DNA of 64,000 bases, taken from assembly GCA_030699825.1 (NCBI GenBank), contig JAUYKV010000044.1, positions 1 through 64,000 of the forward strand. The letters run 5' to 3'. Below the pieces are notes generated by a model. It did not search any database. It worked only from the letters and a program-made list of their open reading frames with translations, and was not told the origin of the DNA. Position numbers and translations under genes: made by a program. The DNA is from Pseudomonas sp. (GTDB lineage: Bacteria > Pseudomonadota > Gammaproteobacteria > Pseudomonadales > Pseudomonadaceae). The number at the start of each line of letters is the position of its first letter. Position 1 is the first letter of the stretch. Of the stretch, positions 1-7,377 are shown one piece after another.

Positions 1-515
1 ATCCAGGCTACGAATCTACCGACCACGACCGTAGCCCGAATAAGCGCCAGCGCAATCCGGGAGACCGCTACCCGGATTGCGCCCAGGCTTATCCAGGCTA
101 CGAATCTACCGACCACGACCGTAGCCCGAATAAGCGCCAGCGCAATCCGGGACGGCCGCTCCGCGGATTGCGCCAAGGCTTATCCAGGCTACGAATCTAC
201 CGACCACAACCGTAGCCCGAATAAGCACCAGCGCAATCCGGGAGACCGCTCCGCGGATTGCGCCAAGGCTTATCCAGGCTACGAATCTACCGGCCACGAC
301 CGTAGCCCGAATAAGCGCCAGCGCAATCCGGGAGACCGCTACCCGGATTGCACCAAGGCTTATCCAGGCTACGAATCTACCGGCCACGACCGTAGCCCGA
401 ATAAGCGCCAGCGCAATCCGGGACGGCCGCTACCCGGATTGCGCCAAGGCTTATCCAGGCTACGAATCTACCGGCCACGACCGTAGCCCGAATAAGCGCC
501 AGCGCAATCCGGGAC
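1..515. repeat. Tandem array of about 90-bp REP-like units
   Basis: Six units begin at about 1, 91, 182, 272, 362 and 453, giving a period of 90 or 91 bp, and the last one is incomplete. Each unit joins a segment reading GTAGCCCGAATAAGCGCCAG followed by GCGCAATCCGGG to its own imperfect inverse (CCCGGATTGCGCC, then AAGGCTTATCC and AGGCTACG), so every unit can fold back on itself like a REP doublet (BIME). Units differ by a few bases, for example GAGACC versus GACGGCC after the CCGGG. The array continues past the left edge, so its full length is unknown. No convincing coding sequence lies inside it. Confidence 0.85.
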
Positions 516-791
516 AGCGTTGGTACGGCCCGCGAATTTCATGCTTGTTCCCACGCTCCAGCCTGACTCTCCTGGTGAATTCAATCGATAGTCCCGCGCC
601 TGGATTGCCGCGCCGTACAGGCGCGCTAGGCGCAGCAGTAGCATGCTGGCCAGGCGCATCATCCGCCGCCCTTTATTGAGACTCTTGGGCATTGAGCTGC
701 GCGCAGCACCGACAAGTGTCCGTCGGGCTGTTTTCGCCGACCACCGGCAGGGCTACACTGTCGGCATCAGCATACCGCCACGAGACAAGCC

Positions 792-1166
792 ATGAGCACG
801 GACAAATCACCCTCGCCTACCGCCAAGCTCGACCGCATCCTCGCCGATGCCCAGCGCAGTCGTGAGGAAGGCTACCGGGATAAAGCCCTGAAGATGTACC
901 CGCATGTCTGCGGCCGTTGCGCCCGGGAGTTTTCCGGCAAGCGCCTGAGCGAACTGACCGTGCACCACCGCGATCACAACCACGACAACAACCCGCAAGA
1001 CGGCTCCAACTGGGAGTTGTTGTGCCTGTATTGCCACGATAACGAGCACGCGCGCTACACCGACCAGCAGTACTTCAGCGAAGGCTCGACCGCCAGCCCG
1101 CAGGGGCCGAAATCGACCCACAAGGCATTCGCCGACCTGGCCGCCCTGCTGAAAAGCAAAGACTGA
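792..1166 (+). CDS. yajD: YajD-type HNH endonuclease-family protein
   Basis: This 124-residue protein has the compact HNH layout of the YajD family: two cysteine pairs (CGRCAREF near residues 38-44 and CLYCHDNEH near 77-85) surround a central LTVHHRDHNHDNNPQDGSNW segment holding the catalytic histidines and asparagine. The cysteines should bind structural zinc and the HH...N core metal for DNA cleavage. The cellular role of YajD is not established. The length fits the family. It is a single gene between a repeat array and a repeat-rich gap; no operon partner is visible. Confidence 0.85.
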   Translation: MSTDKSPSPTAKLDRILADAQRSREEGYRDKALKMYPHVCGRCAREFSGKRLSELTVHHRDHNHDNNPQDGSNWELLCLYCHDNEHARYTDQQYFSEGSTASPQGPKSTHKAFADLAALLKSKD

Positions 1167-1180
1167 GCTATTGGGACAAA

Positions 1181-1502
1181 ACTCTCGCCTACTGCGGCCG
1201 CCTCCAAACGCCCGCAGCTCCGACCAATGACCTCGAGCGAGCCGTAAGGCCACTCGCCGCAGACAGTGCACCGTGGTGTTCGGCGGCGCGGCACACGACG
1301 GTTCGCGGACAAGTCCCCTCCCGCAAGATCACCACAGCACAGCCTTGTGTGAGGGGTGATCCTCTGGAAGGCCTCAACTAACTGAGCGAGGTCTGAGAGG
1401 TTGTGAAAATATCGAGCGCCGTCGCGAGGCCGTCTCCAGGCGTTCGCGGCAAGGCGTCTGGAGGCGGTCGCAGTAGGCGAGAGTTTTTTCACAACCTCTC
1501 AG
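1181..1502. repeat. MITE-like palindromic repeat pair downstream of tsdA
   Basis: A 17-bp perfect inverted repeat (CTGAGAGGTTGTGAAAA at 1393-1409 and its complement at 1486-1502) encloses a second imperfect stem, making a foldback of about 110 bp. One arm of this element (1453-1484) recurs in inverted orientation at 1181-1212 with 30 of 32 bases matching, so a partial second copy or a rearranged end is present. No transposase is encoded. The structure looks like a non-autonomous element (MITE) or the remains of insertion-sequence ends. The foldback may also act as the terminator of the tsdBA transcript, whose last stop codon is at 1508. Confidence 0.6.
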
Positions 1503-1507
1503 CCAGG

Positions 1508-2425
1508 CTAGATGCCCTTGCCCAGCATCTCTCCGTCAACCGTCTCGCCGTATAGGTTCACGCCATCGTTGGCGTGGTACTTGTCGCGAGTCTTCTCGAC
1601 CGAGCCATCAATCATGCGTGGGTCCTGAGGTCGTTCGTGGCTGTTCATGAATGCCGCCACATGCCAGGCCTCTTCATCCGACAAGCTGCCGCCTTTGCCC
1701 AGGGGCATGCTCTCCTTTATGAACGCCGCGGCCGTATTGATCCGATGCATGCCTGCGCCCCAATTGAACGAGTCCGCGCCCCAAAGCGGCGGGAACACAT
1801 AATCAGTACCTGACTTTTGCCCTTCGCCGTTATTTCCATGGCATACCGCGCACTGTGCGGTGTAGACCTGCTGCCCTTTAGCAAGGTCATAGCCGCCTTC
1901 GGGTTCCGGCACTTGCGGATAGGCGCGGCCTGGCAGCTCCTGAGCGGTCGGTGCGCCAGTCGCTAGCCAGTACGAATAGGCCGAGAGGGCCGCAATTACC
2001 GGACCGTCCGCTTCCGGTGCCTTGCCGTTCATGCTGAACTGAAAACACCCCTGCAACCGCTCGGCGTAGGTGTTCACCTTGTCGTTCTTCTTCCGGTACG
2101 CCGGGTACATGGTGTACGCCGCCCACAGCGGTGCGGAGTTGGCTTTTCGCCCCTGCTCGAGGTGGCAGTTGGCGCACGCAAGGCCGTTACCTACATATTC
2201 TGGCGCACGGTTTTTTGTATCGACGAAGATGGCGCGGCCTTCCTGGACCAGCTTTCCAAAGGCGTTGTCCGGAAGTTCGCTTTCCTGCGGAGGTTGAAAA
2301 TACGTGCGGCTAGCGGGTTCTCCTGTGCCGATGCGAATCTGCGACTGATCCTCCATTGCGATGTCGGCCGCATGTGCAGGAATGGCAAGTGCGAACAGCA
2401 GCAAGGCGCTTGTGTGAGCTCTCAT
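1508..2425 (-). CDS. tsdA: Diheme c-type cytochrome, probable thiosulfate dehydrogenase TsdA
   Basis: The 305-residue precursor starts with a signal peptide (residues 1-19, ending AHA) and has two heme c motifs, CANCH at 84-88 and CAVCH at 192-196. A cysteine at 127 in a GCFQFSMNG context fits the unusual Cys heme ligand of TsdA/SoxA-like enzymes; I infer this from family pattern. TsdA oxidises two thiosulfates to tetrathionate in the periplasm. The gene overlaps tsdB by 4 bp (ATGA), as in known tsdBA pairs of pseudomonads, where TsdB takes the electrons. It is the last gene of the dsbD-tlpA-dsbG-tsdB-tsdA operon. If not TsdA, it is another diheme cytochrome of the same fold. Confidence 0.72.
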   Translation of the reverse strand: MRAHTSALLLFALAIPAHAADIAMEDQSQIRIGTGEPASRTYFQPPQESELPDNAFGKLVQEGRAIFVDTKNRAPEYVGNGLACANCHLEQGRKANSAPLWAAYTMYPAYRKKNDKVNTYAERLQGCFQFSMNGKAPEADGPVIAALSAYSYWLATGAPTAQELPGRAYPQVPEPEGGYDLAKGQQVYTAQCAVCHGNNGEGQKSGTDYVFPPLWGADSFNWGAGMHRINTAAAFIKESMPLGKGGSLSDEEAWHVAAFMNSHERPQDPRMIDGSVEKTRDKYHANDGVNLYGETVDGEMLGKGI

Positions 2426-3069
2426 CGTCCTGCTCCTGTGTCGGTCAAGTTGGCGAGATATGCCGAGACGGCCTTGATCTCATCCTCGGTCAAGTCACGA
2501 GCGATGTGCCCCATCAGGTCGTTGGGATCGTTCTTACGGGTGCCTTGGCGCCAGGCGATCAGCTGCGAGGACAGATACTGGGCGGATTGCCCCGCGAGTG
2601 GCGGAAAGGAATCGCCGACACCCACACCGCCAGGTCCATGACAAGAGACACATTCGGGGATGTTGCGCTCCCATGCGCCACGCAGTGCCAATGTTTCACC
2701 AAGGCCTTGAGCCGCAGCCGTGCGGCCGATTCGCTCGACGTCGGGTCGCGGCTTGTTGGCGAGCATCGTGGTGACGGCGTGCGCTTCCTCGGGACTCAAG
2801 GCGGCAGCGATCGACTGCATGATCGGATTGGCGCGTTCACCGGAAACGAAATCGGCCAGCTGTCTTTGCATGTAGACGGCGGACAAGCCGGCAAGCCGCG
2901 GAAACCCGGCTGCGGCCATGCCCTCAGCCTCGGCACCATGGCAGGTGACGCACGCCATCGCGGCAGTATTGGCGCCGCCTTTGCCATAGACAGCGGTCGG
3001 ATCTGCCGCCTGGGTAGACACGGATATCGCTAAAAGCAGCCCTGCCAGGGGCCAGCGAGAGACGTTCAT
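2422..3069 (-). CDS. tsdB: Diheme cytochrome c4-family protein, probable TsdB
   Basis: This 215-residue secreted protein (signal peptide to about residue 22, TQA-ADP) has two similar cytochrome c domains with heme motifs CVTCH (40-44) and CVSCH (140-144), and the FPRLAGLSAVYMQRQL and FPPLAGQSAQYLSSQL segments typical of cytochrome c4. In tsdBA operons this protein accepts electrons from TsdA and passes them towards terminal oxidases. A GGAGG ribosome site precedes the ATG. It lies 55 bp after dsbG, so it is probably in the same transcript, and it overlaps tsdA by 4 bp, which suggests coupled translation. Confidence 0.75.
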   Translation of the reverse strand: MNVSRWPLAGLLLAISVSTQAADPTAVYGKGGANTAAMACVTCHGAEAEGMAAAGFPRLAGLSAVYMQRQLADFVSGERANPIMQSIAAALSPEEAHAVTTMLANKPRPDVERIGRTAAAQGLGETLALRGAWERNIPECVSCHGPGGVGVGDSFPPLAGQSAQYLSSQLIAWRQGTRKNDPNDLMGHIARDLTEDEIKAVSAYLANLTDTGAGR

Positions 3070-3124
3070 GTAGCCTCCACATCATTATTGTTTTAGGTAT
3101 CGGCACTGGCCGATTGGTAGCGGT

Positions 3125-3904
3125 TCAACGTTTCGCGGACAGCGGCCCCATGATCTGCTTCAGCGAATCGGGACGAGGAGCGCCTTGCTGTTGCTGCAGG
3201 CGTCCTTCGTCGTCCAGGTAGTAAATGGCTGGCGTTGCCGAGGCCCCCATTTCACCCATCAATGTCAGGTTCGCCTCGAGCTGTTCATTTACCTTAGGCG
3301 AAATGCTTTCGACCGGCTCCAGCTTGCTCGCCTTGCCTGCCGCTTCATGGGCGTTGAGGGCCGCCTGGGGATCCTTCGCAGCCAGCAATGCCGCAGATTT
3401 TCCTGCGCTGTCCGCACGCAACATGCCGACCATTACGTGACGAAGCTGAACATCGCCGGCTTCGACCCAGGGCCGTGCCTGTTTCCAGAACATGTTGCAG
3501 AACGGGCAGTTCGGATCGGAAAACATGTAGACGGTTCGCGGTGCCTCGGCTGCGCCGTCCTGAATCCAGGTACTGCTTTCGAGCCGCTGCCACATTTCCT
3601 TGCTCAGGGGTTCGTACACCAGTTTTTCAAGCGGGGCGCGGGTCAGGTCTTCGCCGCTGGCATCAAGCAAACTGCCGATCAGAACATGATCGCCGTCCGG
3701 CGTCAGGTACAGCGCCATGCCCTCTCCGTTATAGCGCGCGGCGTAGCCCTGCAATCCGCCGGGGGCATCAAAGCTGCCGACAACTTTGGCGCCGCGGGCT
3801 TCAATCGCCTGGATCGCAGGTGGCAGGGTTTGCGCCAGCGCTAGCGGCGCCGGCAGCAAAGCAATGGAGGAAAAGAACAAGGAAATCGGTCGCACAAGAT
3901 TCAT
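3125..3904 (-). CDS. dsbG: Periplasmic thiol:disulfide isomerase/reductase DsbG
   Basis: The 259-residue product has a signal peptide (about 1-24, ALA-Q), an N-terminal dimerisation region, and a thioredoxin fold with the active site at 133-136 (DPNCPFCNMFWKQARPWV). The sequence after the active site and the cis-proline loop (ATPAIYY) are characteristic of DsbG. DsbG protects or repairs single cysteines and mispaired disulfides in the periplasm and is kept reduced by DsbD, which is encoded two genes upstream. Its ATG overlaps the stop of the preceding thioredoxin gene (ATGA), so translation is probably coupled. Confidence 0.9.
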   Translation of the reverse strand: MNLVRPISLFFSSIALLPAPLALAQTLPPAIQAIEARGAKVVGSFDAPGGLQGYAARYNGEGMALYLTPDGDHVLIGSLLDASGEDLTRAPLEKLVYEPLSKEMWQRLESSTWIQDGAAEAPRTVYMFSDPNCPFCNMFWKQARPWVEAGDVQLRHVMVGMLRADSAGKSAALLAAKDPQAALNAHEAAGKASKLEPVESISPKVNEQLEANLTLMGEMGASATPAIYYLDDEGRLQQQQGAPRPDSLKQIMGPLSAKR

Positions 3905-4716
3905 GGCTGAGTATTCACCTCTAGTTGTTCAAGGGCGCGTGCCAGGCTGGCGCGCGACAGTTCACCGAGATGACTGCCAACCTGGCGCCCCTCGGCATCG
4001 TAAAAAAGCGTTGTCGGCAATGCCGACGATCCAACCTGCTGGCCAAGCCGTCCGCCGCTGTCGAGCAGTACGTTTTCCAGGCCGAGCCCTTCTGTGTTGA
4101 GAAAGTCAGCGATGAGCCGCTCGCCCTCGCCCTGGTTGACGAAGAGGAAGGTCACCTCGGACTCATTACGCTGCGCTTCGGCCAGTACCGGCATTTCTCG
4201 CCGACACGGCGGGCACCAAGTGGCCCACAGGTTGATGACCAGGGGTTTGCCGACGAAGTCCTGCAGCGCAACCGGATTGCCCTGGGTATCTCGCAGGCCC
4301 ATCTCGGGGAGGCGCGTGCCTTGCTCGAAAGCATGAAGTGCAAAGGTCGCGAACCCCCAACTCAGCACACCCACCGCCACGGCCGATCCCAGCGGTTTAC
4401 GCAGCGTCCCCTCGCGCCAGGCGAGCCATGCGCCGAGAAGCACAGCGGCCAGCACGCCCGGCCAGGCCATGAAGCCGCCGTCGCGGATATCGATCACGCG
4501 CCAGGGTTCGTCACGAAAATGCTCGAAGTACACCAGCACGAACGCCAGGCGAGCGACCAGCAATGCCACCAGCAGCAACCTGAACAGCTGCTGCTCGGGA
4601 TTGCGCTCGCTGCGCCGTCCAACCCACCAGCCGGTCAGCATCGCCAGAAACAGGCTGACCAGCAGCAATACATGCGGCACGGCCAGTGCCAGCGGCCCGA
4701 CATTGATCGTCAACAT
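3901..4716 (-). CDS. TlpA-like membrane thioredoxin with Lgt-like membrane domain
   Basis: I place the start at the ATG that shares its A with the dsbD stop (TGATG), giving 271 residues; an upstream ATG at 4743 lies inside dsbD. Residues 1-130 form several membrane segments, and the stretch ARLAFVLVYFEHF...GGFMAWPGVL resembles part of prolipoprotein diacylglyceryl transferase (Lgt), although the Lgt His-Gly-Gly is replaced by Trp-Pro-Gly. Residues 140-271 are a periplasmic thioredoxin domain with WCPPC (C168, C171) and a cis-Pro LPTT loop. It probably passes electrons from DsbD to periplasmic substrates such as cytochrome apoproteins. It sits between dsbD and dsbG in one operon. Confidence 0.82.
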   Translation of the reverse strand: MLTINVGPLALAVPHVLLLVSLFLAMLTGWWVGRRSERNPEQQLFRLLLVALLVARLAFVLVYFEHFRDEPWRVIDIRDGGFMAWPGVLAAVLLGAWLAWREGTLRKPLGSAVAVGVLSWGFATFALHAFEQGTRLPEMGLRDTQGNPVALQDFVGKPLVINLWATWCPPCRREMPVLAEAQRNESEVTFLFVNQGEGERLIADFLNTEGLGLENVLLDSGGRLGQQVGSSALPTTLFYDAEGRQVGSHLGELSRASLARALEQLEVNTQP

Positions 4717-6461
4717 CAGCCTCGCTCCATGGTTTCGTTCCACTTGCTGAGAAATTGGGCTGCGTCGACCTCACCAGTGATGCGCTGCGAGCGGCGCTCC
4801 ACCCCGTCCGGGCCGATCAGCAGCAGCGTCGGCGGGCCCATGACTTGGTAGCGGTTCAGCAGCGCTCGACTGGCCGCGTTGCTTTTCGTCACGTCGGGAC
4901 GCAGCACACGCACGTCCTTGAGCGAGGCTTGCACCTGCGCGTCGCCGAAAACCTCTTCTTCCATGACCTTGCAGGACACGCACCAGTCCGCGTAATAGTC
5001 GACCAGCACCCATTGCCCCGCCGCTTTGGCTGCTGCGAGCTCACGATCTAGGACTGCGGGCTCACTGAAACCGACGAAACCATGCGCAGCCTCGACCGTA
5101 GCCGCCGAAGCGACGCCGCCGGTGAAGACCTCAAGCGGCCGGATCGGATCCTGTGCACCACCCGCCGCGCCCAACACCAGGGCCATACCCCATATGCCGG
5201 ATAATGCAGCGACGGACCTGCTCAACGCCTGATGCCGCTTGAGTTGACCCGACAGTTGCAGCAACACGCTCGCGACCACCAGCAGAAGTGCGCCCCACAA
5301 CCCGACCCATAGCGGATCCGGCAACAACGGGCGGAGCACATAGAGCGCCGCGACCAGAAAGAGAAAACCGAACACGACTTTTACGTGATCCATCCAGGCA
5401 CCCGGCTTTGGCAGGAAGCGATTGCCCAGCGTCACCAGCAACAGCAACGGCGTGCCTATTCCCAGGCCCAGGGCGAACAGCACCAGGCCGCCGTGCACGG
5501 CGTTGCCGCTTTGTGCGATGTACAGCAACGCCGCGGCCAGAGGCGCGGTCATACAAGGCCCGACCAGCAATCCCGACAACACGCCCAGGGCACTGGCCCC
5601 TGCCAGGCTGCCACCCTTGCGTTTGCGACCGGCATGCTCCAGCCGGTCACGCAGGCCCGCGGGCAATTGCAGCTCGAAGAAACCGAACATCGGCAAGGAG
5701 AGCAGAACGAACAGGCCGGCAAAACTCCCGATCAACCAGGGCTGCATCAACCATCCCTGCAGATTCTCCCCGAGCAGCGCAGCCACGACGCCAAGCGCGG
5801 CATAAACCAGTGCCATGCTGACCACATACGCAGCAGCGAGGGCCAAACCGCGACGCGGGCTGGCTTGGCTGCCCACCACGATAGCGGCCAGGATCGGCAA
5901 CATGGGCAGTGAGCAAGGCGCAAAGGCCAGCAGCAAGCCAAGCCCGAAGAAGATCAGCAGACTCCAGCCAAGCGCCTGCTGCTGCAGACCGCCCGCCAAG
6001 GCCTGATCATCGGCCTGTGCGGATTCTGACGGGCCCGCGCCGGCTTGACCCAGATCTACCGTGCGCGTCTGCGGCGGGTAGCAGAGGCCCGCATCGGCGC
6101 AGCCCTGCCATCCCAGCTCGAGCGTCCCGACATTCGCATCCGGGATGACCACTTCCAGGCTGCCGCGATAGATCTGTGAGTCTCCAAAATAGTCGTCGTG
6201 ATAAGGCTGGCCGGATGGCAATAGCGGTTCGCTACCCGCCGCCAGCCCAACGATTCGCAGCCGCTCCTGATAGAGGTAATAACCCGGTGCGATATCCCAA
6301 CGCAGCACTGCTGCGCCGGTGTCGAGCCGTTCGACCTGCAGGTTGAACGCCTGGTCCACCGGCAAAAACTCCTCCTGCTTCTGACCCGGCGTGAACGGCG
6401 AGGCGGTTGCCAGCTGAACCAGCCAGAGGCAACAGGCCATAAAAAGAATAATCGCTCGCAT
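4716..6461 (-). CDS. dsbD: Transmembrane electron transporter DsbD
   Basis: At 581 residues this is a full-length DsbD. It has a signal peptide (to about residue 20), an N-terminal periplasmic alpha domain with the CADAGLCYPP cysteine pair, an eight-helix membrane beta domain whose redox cysteines lie in APCSLPMLPIL and GPCMTAPLAAALLY, and a C-terminal thioredoxin-like gamma domain with WCVSC (C494, C497). It moves reducing power from cytoplasmic thioredoxin to periplasmic partners, here presumably DsbG and the TlpA-like protein encoded next. It is the first gene of the operon; a regulator-type direct repeat lies about 47 bp upstream of its start. This is likely the second dsbD copy that many pseudomonads have. 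Confidence 0.92.
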   Translation of the reverse strand: MRAIILFMACCLWLVQLATASPFTPGQKQEEFLPVDQAFNLQVERLDTGAAVLRWDIAPGYYLYQERLRIVGLAAGSEPLLPSGQPYHDDYFGDSQIYRGSLEVVIPDANVGTLELGWQGCADAGLCYPPQTRTVDLGQAGAGPSESAQADDQALAGGLQQQALGWSLLIFFGLGLLLAFAPCSLPMLPILAAIVVGSQASPRRGLALAAAYVVSMALVYAALGVVAALLGENLQGWLMQPWLIGSFAGLFVLLSLPMFGFFELQLPAGLRDRLEHAGRKRKGGSLAGASALGVLSGLLVGPCMTAPLAAALLYIAQSGNAVHGGLVLFALGLGIGTPLLLLVTLGNRFLPKPGAWMDHVKVVFGFLFLVAALYVLRPLLPDPLWVGLWGALLLVVASVLLQLSGQLKRHQALSRSVAALSGIWGMALVLGAAGGAQDPIRPLEVFTGGVASAATVEAAHGFVGFSEPAVLDRELAAAKAAGQWVLVDYYADWCVSCKVMEEEVFGDAQVQASLKDVRVLRPDVTKSNAASRALLNRYQVMGPPTLLLIGPDGVERRSQRITGEVDAAQFLSKWNETMERG

Positions 6462-6507
6462 GCGCTACACCCTGTAAACAGATACGGGGTGAGCATGGCG
6501 GCCCGGG

Positions 6508-6524
6508 ATTAAGCGGCCATTAAC
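6508..6524 (-). promoter_or_regulatory. Direct-repeat regulator box upstream of dsbD
   Basis: Read on the minus strand this is GTTAAT-N5-CTTAAT, two hexamers spaced 11 bp apart. OmpR-family regulators of the PmrA/QseB group bind repeats of this form (CTTAAT-N5-CTTAAT). It sits about 47 bp upstream of the dsbD start, facing dsbD. Confidence 0.55.
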
Positions 6525-6620
6525 GAATCGCCAGGCGCTGGATAACAGCCAGCTGCGGGCATGCACTGAACCTGGCAAGGCGATGGCCGCCGCCGATACG
6601 GCCGAAGTCGGCGTACCATC

Positions 6621-6637
6621 CATAATGCTCCGTTAAT
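6621..6637 (+). promoter_or_regulatory. Direct-repeat regulator box upstream of the two-component genes
   Basis: The sequence CATAAT-N5-GTTAAT has the same 11-bp phasing as the box in front of dsbD but points the other way, towards the response regulator gene starting at 6682. The arrangement suggests that the regulator controls both its own operon and the dsb/tsd operon. Confidence 0.5.
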
Positions 6638-6681
6638 CCTGGCGGACGACACTTGGCGGCGTGTTCACGCGATCCCAACCC

Positions 6682-7377
6682 ATGCATGTATTGCTGACAG
6701 AAGACAACGCGCTCATCGCGAGCGGCATAGTCGCTGGGCTCGAAGCCCAGGGATTCACCGTGACCCATGCCGCCACGGCTGCACAGGCCGACGCGTTGCT
6801 GCGTACCGCCCGCTTCGATCTGATGATTCTCGACCTGGGCTTGCCCGACGAGGATGGCCTGCATTTCCTTCACCGCCTGCGCCGGCGCGGGCTCGAACTA
6901 CCGGTGCTGATTCTGACCGCTCGAGATGCGGTGGCCGAACGCGTCGCGGGGCTCCAGGCGGGCGCCGACGATTATCTGGTCAAACCATTCGATCTGCGTG
7001 AACTGGCTGCCCGCCTGCACGCCCTGCTGCGTCGGGCCGCCGGACGAGCGACCCATCTTATCGAGCACGGGCCGCTCACCTATGACCCCGCCGCCTGCGC
7101 TGCCTTCATGGCGGGTGAACCGATCGACCTGTCCCGCCGCGAACAGGCGCTGCTGCAGGCGCTTCTGCAGCATCCCGGTCGCGTACTTTCAGCCGAGCAG
7201 CTGAAAGATGCGGTGTACGGACTGGGGGACGACGTCGAAAGCAACGCACTCAATGTTCATATCCATCACCTTCGCCGCAAGCTTGGCAATGGCATCGTCG
7301 AAACGGTGAGGGGCCTCGGCTATCGCCTGGGTGTCGCCGGAACGGCGACAGAGCCGATGCGGGATGCCGACTCATGA
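6682..7377 (+). CDS. OmpR-family response regulator (PmrA/QseB group)
   Basis: From the ATG at 6682 the product is 231 residues (an in-frame GTG exists at 6661; neither has a strong ribosome site, but MHVLLTEDN is the normal receiver start). The receiver domain has the acidic pocket (E7, D8), phosphorylated Asp51 in LMILDLGLPDEDG, and K in DDYLVKPF. The C-terminal winged helix (SNALNVHIHHLRRKLGNGIVETVRGLGYRL) binds DNA. It overlaps the kinase gene by 4 bp and is divergent from dsbD. The same neighbourhood occurs in P. aeruginosa, so it likely controls periplasmic redox/cytochrome genes. Confidence 0.9.
   Translation: MHVLLTEDNALIASGIVAGLEAQGFTVTHAATAAQADALLRTARFDLMILDLGLPDEDGLHFLHRLRRRGLELPVLILTARDAVAERVAGLQAGADDYLVKPFDLRELAARLHALLRRAAGRATHLIEHGPLTYDPAACAAFMAGEPIDLSRREQALLQALLQHPGRVLSAEQLKDAVYGLGDDVESNALNVHIHHLRRKLGNGIVETVRGLGYRLGVAGTATEPMRDADS

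Noticed and set aside
1..515. CRISPR array
   Set aside because: Units are contiguous 90-bp repeats without unique spacers, and each is itself an inverted repeat, which fits REP/BIME elements.
468..692. Short minus-strand reading frame of 74 codons beside the REP array
   Set aside because: Its end is coded by the repeat itself and it has no ribosome site or recognisable domain.
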